Virus record (IMG/VR): IMGVR_UViG_3300030099_005531
Span: 1 to 32,597 of that record
From: a virus
DNA: 32,597 bases
Reading direction: 5' to 3' (one strand)
Shown here piece after piece: positions 19,592 to 27,771 of this stretch (positions are counted from its first letter, which is position 1; each line of letters opens with the position of its first letter). Below the pieces are notes generated by a model, which worked only from the letters and a program-made list of their open reading frames with translations, was not told the DNA's origin and ran no database searches. A program made the position numbers and the translations under genes.

Positions 19592-22204
19592 ATGAGGGTT
19601 GTTGGTAACATAGCTTCTGACTCAGAGGTAGTAGCAACTGCTGATGGTGCTATAACGGCAGGTAAGCCAGTTGTAGTTAATACTGATGGTACGGTTAAGT
19701 TTGCTGGTCCTACCTCTACAACTATATCAGCAGGTATTGGTTCAGAAGTTACGTTTGAGTCAGCCGAAGCAAGACCAGAAGGAGGTGCATTTGATAGTAA
19801 TAGCAATAAAGTTGTTATTACTTATGTAGACAGTGGTAATAGCAGTTATGGCACAGCTATAGTAGGCACAATAGATGACAGTGATAATAGTATATCTTTT
19901 GGTACAGCAGTAGTATTTAACAGTGCTGGTACAGATCAAATAGATTCAACTTTTGATAGCAGTAATAATAAAGTTGTTATTGCATATAGAAACTACGGTA
20001 GTGGTGGTCATGGTCAAGCAATAGTAGGAACGGTAAGCGGAACATCTATTAGTTTTGGAAGCGCAACATCTTTTTTTAGTAATTCTAATGGCACTAGTTA
20101 CATATCTATTAGTTTTGATACTAACGTAAATAAAGTTCTTATTGCCTATTCAGATAATATTAAAGATGGCTATGGTATTGCAGGTACAGTTAGTGGCACA
20201 GATATATCTTTTGGATCGGCACATCGATTTGAAACTGATCAAGTGTATTATCTTAAATCTGCATTTGACAGTAGCAGTAACACCCATGTAGCTGTGTTTG
20301 TGAACTATTCTAATAGTCAATATGGAGAAGGTTGTGTATTACAGGTTGCATCTGATGGTACAGTTTCATCACAAACACCTGTTGTTTATGAGTCTTCTGA
20401 AGTTCAAAAAAGCGACATAGCGTTTGATACGACTAATAATAAGTTTCTAGTAGCTTTTAGACAATCAGCCAGTTCTGGTAGAGGAACAGGAATAGTAGCA
20501 ACAGTATCAGGTACTACTTTAAGTTTTGGAACTAAAAATGATTGGAATAGTTCACAGACACAAACTCCTGCTATGGTTTTTAATGATGCGTCAGGTACGT
20601 TTGTAATACTTTATGATGAAGGTAGTGGTACAGATATAAAATACATAGAAGCTACTATAAGTGGAACTAGCGTTACGTTTGGTAGTGCAGCCGTTGCAGA
20701 TACAGATGGTTCCACAGATTATAATGCAGCTATATTTGATTCAAACTTAAAACGAACTGTATTGATATATCAAGACTCAGGTGAAAGTAACTATGGTAAA
20801 GCTAGAGTACTTGCAAGTGCTGCTACATATAATGTCAATAGTCTCACCTCAGAAAACTTTATAGGATTTGCAAAAGATGCTGTTGCAGATGGTGCAGTAG
20901 CCACAATACAAAGTGCTAATAATATAGCTAGAGGTATACAGATACCTAATACTTCTGATGTGCTTGGATCAGAAACTGTTTTTGAAAGTGATGCAGTGGG
21001 TGAAGGTGGTTACGGTACAGCAGCAGCGTTTGATAGTTCTAATAATAGAGTAATCATAGTATATCAAGATTCAACAAACTCATCTTACGGAACAGCTTGT
21101 GTTGGTTCAGTAAGTGGAACAACTATAACCTTTGGTACTCCAACAGTTTTTGAAAGTACAACAAGTGGAACATTTGGAGTTGATTTTGATAGTAGTAATA
21201 ACAAAGTTATAATTGGTTATCGTGACGGCAGTGAAGATGGTCATGCAATAGTAGGAACAATATCAGGCACTTCTATAAGTTTTGGAACTGCTGTCGTTTT
21301 TGATTCGGGTAATAGTGGTAACGGTATAAACTTTTTAGATTTAGCTTTTGATAGCAATGAAAACAGAGCCGTAATAGTTTATAGAGACAGTGTGAGTCAA
21401 AGTGGTGCTAGTACTCACGGAAGAGCAATAGTGGGTACAGTATCAGGCACTTCTATAAGTTTTGGAAGTGTAGTAACTTTCAACAGTGGTGAAACGTCAG
21501 GTTGTAAAGTCGCATTTGATAGTAGCAACAATAGGATAGTTATTTGCTATACTGATAGTGCAAATAGTAACTATGGCACAGCAATAGTAGGAACTGTAAG
21601 TGGCACATCTATTAGCTTTGGTTCAGAAGTTGTTTTTGAAAGTGCTACATCATTACAAACAGTTATTGCATTTGATAGCACAAATAACAAAGTGGTAATT
21701 GCTTACAGAGATAACGGTAATAGTGGTAAAGGAACAGCGATTGTTGGCACTGTTTCTGGAACATCTATCAGTTTTGGATCGGCAGTTGTGTACGAACAAG
21801 GTGATGTAGATGATCAAGCAATTACTTTTGATAGCAACGTAGGTAAAGTTGTTATTGCATATTTTGATGGTGGTAACAGTAATTATGGTACTTACATTTT
21901 AGGAACAGTTTCTGGAACATCTATTAGTTTTGATACTGCTGCTGTATTCAATGCAGGAACAACTCAATATACATCAGCTACCTTTGATAGTAATGAAAAT
22001 AGATCTGTCATATTTTTTAGAGATGACTCAGACAGCAACAAGGGTAAAGGTATTGTACTAGCACCTGCTGGAACATTATCAAACCTTACTATAGGACAAC
22101 AATATTTTATACAAACAGATGGAACAGTAAAAGAAACTGCAGATTCTCCCTCTGTTGTTGCTGGAACAGCCATAGGAACTACTGATTTAATTGTGAAAGG
22201 ATAA
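19592..22204 (+). CDS. Double seven-bladed beta-propeller fibre protein
   Basis: 870 residues. After an N-terminal anchor ('GKPVVVNTDGTV', 1-50) come 14 units of about 50 residues with the pattern 'FDSxNNKVVIAYRDxGNSxYGTAIVGTVSGTSISFGSxVVF'. They fall into two sets of seven: blades 1-7 about residues 67-410 and blades 8-14 about 480-820. In each set the last blade lacks its outer strand, while a lone 'GSEVTFES' or 'GSETVFES' strand stands before the first, which is how propellers close. A linker ('LTSENFIGFAKDAVADGA') divides them and an 'LTIGQQYFIQTDGT' domain ends the chain. Likely a host-recognition protein. Confidence 0.75.
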   Translation: MRVVGNIASDSEVVATADGAITAGKPVVVNTDGTVKFAGPTSTTISAGIGSEVTFESAEARPEGGAFDSNSNKVVITYVDSGNSSYGTAIVGTIDDSDNSISFGTAVVFNSAGTDQIDSTFDSSNNKVVIAYRNYGSGGHGQAIVGTVSGTSISFGSATSFFSNSNGTSYISISFDTNVNKVLIAYSDNIKDGYGIAGTVSGTDISFGSAHRFETDQVYYLKSAFDSSSNTHVAVFVNYSNSQYGEGCVLQVASDGTVSSQTPVVYESSEVQKSDIAFDTTNNKFLVAFRQSASSGRGTGIVATVSGTTLSFGTKNDWNSSQTQTPAMVFNDASGTFVILYDEGSGTDIKYIEATISGTSVTFGSAAVADTDGSTDYNAAIFDSNLKRTVLIYQDSGESNYGKARVLASAATYNVNSLTSENFIGFAKDAVADGAVATIQSANNIARGIQIPNTSDVLGSETVFESDAVGEGGYGTAAAFDSSNNRVIIVYQDSTNSSYGTACVGSVSGTTITFGTPTVFESTTSGTFGVDFDSSNNKVIIGYRDGSEDGHAIVGTISGTSISFGTAVVFDSGNSGNGINFLDLAFDSNENRAVIVYRDSVSQSGASTHGRAIVGTVSGTSISFGSVVTFNSGETSGCKVAFDSSNNRIVICYTDSANSNYGTAIVGTVSGTSISFGSEVVFESATSLQTVIAFDSTNNKVVIAYRDNGNSGKGTAIVGTVSGTSISFGSAVVYEQGDVDDQAITFDSNVGKVVIAYFDGGNSNYGTYILGTVSGTSISFDTAAVFNAGTTQYTSATFDSNENRSVIFFRDDSDSNKGKGIVLAPAGTLSNLTIGQQYFIQTDGTVKETADSPSVVAGTAIGTTDLIVKG

Positions 22205-22207
22205 ATT

Positions 22208-22471
22208 ATGGCAAAAACAATAATAGAAAACTCAACTAAACTATCAAAATACTTACTCGCTGATGATAAAGCAGTCAGTATGGCTTCTGATAAAATCACT
22301 GTAGGTAATGACCCTGTAGATTTTATTATAGGTGATCTTAACAGTGGCAATGCAACGTTACATGAAGATGTAGATAACGCACCTTCAGATTGGTACGGCA
22401 ACAAGTATAAGTTTGACGGTACTACATGGTCTGCAAACGAGGATTTTGTTGATCCAAGAGAAGAAGAGTAA
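22208..22471 (+). CDS. Small conserved protein between fibre genes (87 aa)
   Basis: 'MAKTIIENSTKLSKYLLADD', then 'DFIIGDLNSGNATLHEDVD' and the ending 'DWYGNKYKFDGTTW' followed by an acidic tail. The 'IENSTKLSKY...DFIIGDMNS...KYxFDGxTW' layout is familiar from marine phages, often beside fibre genes. It may be a fibre chaperone or a small fibre-tip component. AAAGGATAA upstream. Confidence 0.65.
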   Translation: MAKTIIENSTKLSKYLLADDKAVSMASDKITVGNDPVDFIIGDLNSGNATLHEDVDNAPSDWYGNKYKFDGTTWSANEDFVDPREEE

Positions 22472-22479
22472 GATAGCTT

Positions 22480-24000
22480 ATGCGTGTAATCGGTAATAAT
22501 CCTCTATTACCTAGGGAAATAACCGCTACTGCCAGTGGTGCAATATCTGCTGCTGGAAAACCTGTTATTGTTAATACTGATGGTGCTGTAAGTGTAATAA
22601 GTGATGCTGCAACCTCTGTAACACAGGCTGTAGGAACAAGTGTAGTATACGATACTGCTGGGTTAGAAATAGCAAATCTGCAAGAATTAGCATTTGATAC
22701 ATCTAATAATAAGTTTTTAATAACATATACAGATGATGATAACAGTGATTATGGAACAGCAATAGTTGCTACTGTTGATCCTAGCGATAATTCAGTAAGT
22801 TATGGCACAGGGGTTGTTTTTAACTCTGCTTCTACAAGAGATATTTCTGTTACATTTGATAGTTCAAATAATAAAATGGTTGTTGCCTACAAAGATGGTG
22901 GAGATAGTGGCAAAGGAAAGGCAGTAGTAGGAACTATTAGTGGAACCTCTGTAAGTTTTGGAAGTGTTGTAACTTTTAACAACGGTGCTTGTGAAAACTT
23001 TGGTACTTGCTTTGATAGTAGTAATAATAAAGTAGTTATTAGTTATAGAGATGAGGCTAACAGCGATTACGGAACTGCTATAGTCGGAACTGTATCAGGC
23101 ACAGATATAACTTTTGGATCTGAGACAGTTTTTAACTCAGGTAATGTTCAACACACTCAATGTGATTTTGATACATCTAATAATAAAGTTTTAGTTCTTT
23201 ACAGAGATAATGCTAATAGTAATAGACCTACTTGTATAGTAGGCACAGTGTCAGGAACATCTATAAGTTTTGGAAGTGAAAACTCTATATCTAACAGTGC
23301 TGGAAGTGCTTCTTCTTACGCACTGACTTTTGACTCAACAGCAGGTAAGTTTGTTGTATGTTATCCAGAAAGTGGTAATGGTATTATAGATGTAGTTGTT
23401 GCAACAATTAGTGGTACAAATGTATCCTATGGCACTCCTGTTGAAATAAGCAATGCTTCCTCTGGAAACACCTCTTTTGCAGGTGCTTCATATAATCCTG
23501 ATGCTAATAAAACACTTATAGTTTTAAGTGACAGAGCAGTTGCCAATGATACTACTACTACACTTTCAGCATGTGTCGGGCATATTGGCACTGTTAGCGG
23601 AACAGATATAAGTTTTTCCAGTGTTAATATATTTACAACTAATCCAACTAGATTAAGTAGAGTTGCTTATGACACGACTAATAAAAGACATTTAGTTATT
23701 TATGGAGAATCTGGAAATGATTCTAGCACCATAAACTCTAGAGGCAGCGTTGTAGCTTTAGCATTTAATGAATCTAACCTCACCACAGAGAACTTCATAG
23801 GTACATCAGCACATGCAGCAGCAGACGGTGCTAAAGTTCTTGTAAATACTCAAGGTGCATTAGACGAAAATCAAACAGGGTTGACCGCAGGACAAACGTA
23901 TTTTGTTCAAACAGATGGCACAATCGCCCTTACTGCAGATACCCCCTCTGTAACAGCAGGAACAGCGGTTACTGCTACTAAATTATTGGTGAAAGGCTAG
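22480..24000 (+). CDS. Seven-bladed beta-propeller fibre protein, second copy
   Basis: 506 residues: N-terminal anchor 'GKPVIVNTDGAV', a closing strand 'VGTSVVYDTAG', seven blades ('FDSSNNKVVISYRDEANSDYGTAIVGTVSG' is the clearest), and the C-terminal domain 'LTTENFIGTSAHAAADGA' joined to 'LTAGQTYFVQTDGTIALTADTPSV'. It is a single-propeller paralogue of the gene at 19592. Blades 5 and 6 are the most divergent. Probably host binding. Confidence 0.75.
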   Translation: MRVIGNNPLLPREITATASGAISAAGKPVIVNTDGAVSVISDAATSVTQAVGTSVVYDTAGLEIANLQELAFDTSNNKFLITYTDDDNSDYGTAIVATVDPSDNSVSYGTGVVFNSASTRDISVTFDSSNNKMVVAYKDGGDSGKGKAVVGTISGTSVSFGSVVTFNNGACENFGTCFDSSNNKVVISYRDEANSDYGTAIVGTVSGTDITFGSETVFNSGNVQHTQCDFDTSNNKVLVLYRDNANSNRPTCIVGTVSGTSISFGSENSISNSAGSASSYALTFDSTAGKFVVCYPESGNGIIDVVVATISGTNVSYGTPVEISNASSGNTSFAGASYNPDANKTLIVLSDRAVANDTTTTLSACVGHIGTVSGTDISFSSVNIFTTNPTRLSRVAYDTTNKRHLVIYGESGNDSSTINSRGSVVALAFNESNLTTENFIGTSAHAAADGAKVLVNTQGALDENQTGLTAGQTYFVQTDGTIALTADTPSVTAGTAVTATKLLVKG

Positions 24001-24002
24001 AT

Positions 24003-25439
24003 ATGCGTACAGTGCCGCCAACAGAGAAAGGTAAATACAGAGCAATCGGATCGGGCACGATAGCTAACGGTAAGCCTGTTGTGGTCAATAGTGCAGGTAC
24101 TGTGAGTGTAGTTAGTGCTACGGCACAATCACTTGGATCTGAAACAGAGTTTACTACGTCTGCTGCAAACTTTATTCAAGTGGTATATGATAGTAATAGT
24201 GATAGAAGTGTTATTATCTATAGAAATGGTGACAACTCAAAAGGTGAGGCGCGTGTAGGCACAGTATCAGGAACCAGTATATCATATGGCACTGCTGTAG
24301 AGTTTGAGCAGGGTAACACAGAGTATATAGGAGCTACTTTTGACTCTAACTCTAATAAAGTTGTTATTGCATATAGAGATGGTGGTGACAGTGCTTATGG
24401 AAAAGCTATCGTTGGCACAGTAGATCCTTCAGATAACAGTATTAGTTTTGGAAGTGCTGCTGTGTTTGAGTCTGCTCATGCTTGGTTTATTGATGCAACT
24501 TTTGACAGCAGTAATAATAAAGTTGTTATTGTGTATACAGACAATGGCAATAGTAACTATGGGACTGCTGTAGTTGGTACAGTTAGCGGGACAAGTATTA
24601 GTTTTGGAACACCTGTAGTATTTAAAAGTTCTACTACATATTATGCGTCTGCTACATTTGATACAACAAACAACAAAGTAGTTATATTTTATGATGATGG
24701 GTTTCAACTTGTTGGGGTAGTTGGTACTGTATCAGGAACCTCTATAAGTTTTGGAGCAGAAGCATCAGCACAAAGTGGAGCGCATATTTATATAGACGCT
24801 GCATTTGACAGTTCTAACGGAAAAGTTTTAGCAGTCGGTGCAAATGGGTCTAACAGCAACTATGGAGAGGCAACTGTTGGCACAGTATCAGGAACCTCTA
24901 TAAGTTTTGGAACTACAGTTACTTACGAATCAGCAATATCAACATACAATCGAGTTGTATTTGATAGTAATATAAATAAGTTTGTAGTTACATATAGAGA
25001 TCAAGGTGACTCTAATAAAGGCAAGTTTATTATTGGTACAATATCAGGAACAGATGTTTCATTTTCTGGTTTAACTGTGTTTAATGATGCTAACACAACC
25101 TACAATGGAACAGATTTTGACAGCACAAGTAATAGAGTTGTTATAGGTTATAAAGACGATGGTGATGGGGATGATGGCACTGTTAGAGTGCTACAGAATG
25201 AAGTACCATCAAACCTTACTACAGAAAACTACATAGGCATAGCTACAGGTGGATCATACGCAGATGGACAGAGCGTAACTGTAGATGTGATAGGCACAGT
25301 AAATAATGATCAGTCTAGCTTAACAGCAGGACAACAGTATTTTGTACAGGAAGATGGTACACTTGGATTAACAGCAGATAGTACAAGTGTAGTAGCAGGT
25401 ACTGCCATATCTGCAACAGAATTGATAGTTAAAGAGTAA
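24003..25439 (+). CDS. Seven-bladed beta-propeller fibre protein, third copy
   Basis: 478 residues with the same plan: anchor 'GKPVVVNSAGTV', closing strand 'GSETEFTTSA', seven blades and the C-terminal 'LTTENYIGIATGGSYADGQ...LTAGQQYFVQEDGT' domain. Three bases separate it from the preceding gene's stop, so the pair is likely made together. Blade 4 is shortened ('FYDDGFQLVGVVGTVSG'). Loop sequences differ from the other copies, as expected if each binds a different surface target. Confidence 0.75.
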   Translation: MRTVPPTEKGKYRAIGSGTIANGKPVVVNSAGTVSVVSATAQSLGSETEFTTSAANFIQVVYDSNSDRSVIIYRNGDNSKGEARVGTVSGTSISYGTAVEFEQGNTEYIGATFDSNSNKVVIAYRDGGDSAYGKAIVGTVDPSDNSISFGSAAVFESAHAWFIDATFDSSNNKVVIVYTDNGNSNYGTAVVGTVSGTSISFGTPVVFKSSTTYYASATFDTTNNKVVIFYDDGFQLVGVVGTVSGTSISFGAEASAQSGAHIYIDAAFDSSNGKVLAVGANGSNSNYGEATVGTVSGTSISFGTTVTYESAISTYNRVVFDSNINKFVVTYRDQGDSNKGKFIIGTISGTDVSFSGLTVFNDANTTYNGTDFDSTSNRVVIGYKDDGDGDDGTVRVLQNEVPSNLTTENYIGIATGGSYADGQSVTVDVIGTVNNDQSSLTAGQQYFVQEDGTLGLTADSTSVVAGTAISATELIVKE

Positions 25440-25452
25440 TGAGTTTTTTATA

Positions 25453-27378
25453 ATGCCCTTAACTAAATTAAATTTTCGTCCTGGGATTAATAAAGAAACT
25501 ACTTCTTATAGTAATGAAGGTGGTTGGTTTGATTCAGACAAAGTAAGGTTTAGAGCAGGTTATGCTGAAAAAATTGGTGGTTGGTTAAAAAAATCTACAG
25601 AAGCTATTCTTGGTTCTGCAAGAGCTTTACATAATTGGACAGCATTAGATGGCGGAACATTTATTGGTATAGGCACACATCTTAAATATTATTTATTAGT
25701 GGGTCAGTCTTTTTTTGATATTACACCTGTGCGCTCTACTGTTACAGGAGAAGCTACTTTTGCAGCTACAAATGGTTCTTCTACAATAACAGTTACTGAT
25801 ACTGATCATGGAGCGGTAATAAACGATTTTGTTACATTTTCCTCTGCTGTTTCTCTAGGTGGAAATATAACTGCTGCTGTTTTAAATCAAGAGTATCAAA
25901 TTGTTTCTGTTCCAACCAGTAACACTTTTACTATACAAGCTAGAACAGCAGGAACAACAATAGCATCTATAACAACTACAAGTGGGTTAAACCCTACTCC
26001 GGTAACTGCAAATGGTAGTGATACAGGTAATGGTGGCGGATCAACCGTAGCACAGTATCAAGTAAATGTAGGTATAGATGTTGCCGTTCCAGGAGTCGGT
26101 TGGAACGCAGGAGCATATGGAAGAGGTACTTGGAACTCTGATGCAGATGTAGCAGTAAGTACAAATAATTTACGTATTTGGTCACATGATAACTTTGGTG
26201 AAGATTTATTGCTTAATGTAAGAGATGGGCAAATCGCTTATTGGGATAAATCTAATACAACGGCAAATAGAGCAGTTTTACTAAACTCTTTATCAGGTTC
26301 TACTTCTGCTCCTACAATAGCAAAACAAGTGCTTGTATCAGATGTAGATAGACATGTTATTGCATTTGGTTGTGACCCTGCTGATAATATTGGTGTGCAA
26401 GATCCTCTGCTTATACGGTTTGCAGACCAAGGAAGTTTAACTGATTGGGCCTCTACAGCCACTAATACCGCAGGTGATTTAAAACTTGGTGTTGGTTCTG
26501 AAATTATAAAAGCAGTCGAAACACGCCAACAAATACTTATTTTTACTGAAACCAGTTTACATGCGATGCAATTTATAGGGCCTCCGTTTACTTTTGGTTT
26601 AAGTACAATAGCAGATAATACCACTATTGCAGGACCTCTTGCTGTTACATCTGTACAAGATACAGTGTATTGGATGGGTAAGAATGAGTTTTATGTATAT
26701 ACAGGCACCGTTCAAAGAATGCCTTGTAGTGTGCGCGACCATGTGTTTTCAGATTTAAATTGGAGCCAAGGAAGAAAAATAGCTTCTGGGCTAAACTCTT
26801 CATTTGCGGAAATTTGGTGGTTTTATCCTTCCGAGGCAAGTGATGAAAATGATAAATACGTTATTTACAATTATGAACAACAAATTTGGTATACAGGTTC
26901 GTTAGCTAGAACAGTTTGGTTAGATAGGGGTATAGAACAATATCCCGTCAGCGTAGGCACAGATCATTATGTGTACGACCATGAAAATGGTTTTGATGAT
27001 GGTAGTACAGAACCAGCTTCTGCTCTTGCTGCACATATAGAGTCTAGTCAATTTGATATAGGTGATGGTGATCAATTTACTTTTGTTCACCGTCTTATAC
27101 CCGATATTACATTTAGAAACTCTACAAACAGCTCTCCCTCTGCTTTGTTTACTTTGCAAACTAGAGCAGGTCCTGGAAGTGCGTATACACAAAATGACCC
27201 TAGTACAGTCACACAAACAGTAGCAGAAAGCACCACTACTGTAGAGCAATTTACAGATTTAGTGCATGTAAGATTACGAGGTAGGTCGTTTGCATTAAAA
27301 GTTTCTTCTACTGATTTAGCAGCAGGATGGAGGTTAGGCTCGCCAAGAGTAGATATAAGACCAGATGGCCGTAGGTAA
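25453..27378 (+). CDS. Tail hub, P22 gp10-like
   Basis: The 641-residue protein starts 'LTKLNFRPGINKETTSYSNEGGWFDSDKVRFRAGYAEKIGGW', the signature of the P22 gp10-type tail accessory (packaged-DNA stabilisation) family. An Ig-like insert ('VTVTDTDHGA...VTFSSAVSLGGNITAAVLNQEYQIVSVP') occupies about 110-160. 'LKLGVGSEIIKAVETRQQILIFTETSLHAMQFIGPPFTFG' and 'YWMGKNEFYVYTG' are further family blocks. In P22, gp10 forms the ring below gp4; the same partner is encoded here at 14780. It binds the fibres or nozzle. Confidence 0.88.
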   Translation: MPLTKLNFRPGINKETTSYSNEGGWFDSDKVRFRAGYAEKIGGWLKKSTEAILGSARALHNWTALDGGTFIGIGTHLKYYLLVGQSFFDITPVRSTVTGEATFAATNGSSTITVTDTDHGAVINDFVTFSSAVSLGGNITAAVLNQEYQIVSVPTSNTFTIQARTAGTTIASITTTSGLNPTPVTANGSDTGNGGGSTVAQYQVNVGIDVAVPGVGWNAGAYGRGTWNSDADVAVSTNNLRIWSHDNFGEDLLLNVRDGQIAYWDKSNTTANRAVLLNSLSGSTSAPTIAKQVLVSDVDRHVIAFGCDPADNIGVQDPLLIRFADQGSLTDWASTATNTAGDLKLGVGSEIIKAVETRQQILIFTETSLHAMQFIGPPFTFGLSTIADNTTIAGPLAVTSVQDTVYWMGKNEFYVYTGTVQRMPCSVRDHVFSDLNWSQGRKIASGLNSSFAEIWWFYPSEASDENDKYVIYNYEQQIWYTGSLARTVWLDRGIEQYPVSVGTDHYVYDHENGFDDGSTEPASALAAHIESSQFDIGDGDQFTFVHRLIPDITFRNSTNSSPSALFTLQTRAGPGSAYTQNDPSTVTQTVAESTTTVEQFTDLVHVRLRGRSFALKVSSTDLAAGWRLGSPRVDIRPDGRR

Positions 27379-27671
27379 TGGCGAGGATTTTACCACCCCC
27401 ACAATTTCCTGTTGCCCCTGCAGAGTATAAACAAGATTATGCAAACTCTGTTGTGCGAACATTTCAAGTATTTATACAACAGTTTTTGAGTCCTGGAGAA
27501 GGCAGAAATACAAATTTAACTCTTACTGCATTACAAGAAGATGCGTTTGGATTAGAAACAGGCGCTCTTTTTCAACAAGATGGGTTTGTAAAAATAGTAA
27601 CTATTAACCGTTCGCATCCTAGAGGTGTTAGCGCAACAGGAAATGTGGGTTCGGTAACAGTTACAGTATGA
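27378..27671 (+). CDS. Conserved small tail-region protein (97 aa)
   Basis: Overlaps the tail-hub stop by one base. 'MARILPPPQFPVAPAEYKQDYANSVVRTFQVFIQQFLSPGEGRNTNLTLTALQ' is a pattern I associate with marine podovirus genomes after gp10. The first 45 residues look helical, the rest strand-like. No activity assigned; likely virion. Confidence 0.7.
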   Translation: MARILPPPQFPVAPAEYKQDYANSVVRTFQVFIQQFLSPGEGRNTNLTLTALQEDAFGLETGALFQQDGFVKIVTINRSHPRGVSATGNVGSVTVTV

Positions 27672-27745
27672 TGAAAGTAGGTTGCGAAAAAGTTTTCTTG
27701 ACTGTATGCTTCTTGCAGCGTAGTCAGGAATCGCTCCCTGCATAG
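27668..27745 (+). CDS. Possible 25-residue leader peptide ORF
   Basis: ATG at 27668 overlaps the preceding stop (ATGA) and encodes 'MMKVGCEKVFLTVCFLQRS' plus six more residues before a TAG at 27743. It contains the hairpin at 27695. There is no independent evidence for translation beyond the coupling; it could equally be untranslated leader. The remainder of the gap up to 27771 shows only an AGGG ribosome-like site for the next gene. Confidence 0.25.
   Translation: MMKVGCEKVFLTVCFLQRSQESLPA
27695..27730 (+). ncRNA. Hairpin element between tail genes
   Basis: TTCTTGACT (27695-27703) pairs with AGTCAGGAA (27722-27730), nine pairs including one U-G, and TGC/GCA (27707-27709 with 27715-27717) adds a smaller inner stem. 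No T tract follows. It lies in one of the few gaps of the tail region, and could be an attenuator or processing site. A tRNA was ruled out: there is no cloverleaf. Confidence 0.35.
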
Positions 27746-27771
27746 ATGTAAACGATTTAGGGTATCGCAAT

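Larger units (their letters stand above)
19790..25200 (+). repeat. About 28 diverged propeller-blade repeats (150-160 bp) in three genes
   Basis: Each unit codes one blade. The best conserved DNA word is GGAACATCTATTAGTTTTGG and close variants. The repeats make the region prone to recombination, and copies differ most in the loops. Confidence 0.75.

Noticed and set aside
24429-24707. 92-residue open frame on the - strand within the third propeller gene
   Set aside because: Shadow of regular blade repeats; Cys and Ile content comes from reversed Asn/Asp/Ser codons.
27672-27771. tRNA gene in the tail gap
   Set aside because: Only one long stem forms; no cloverleaf, anticodon arm or CCA end can be built.
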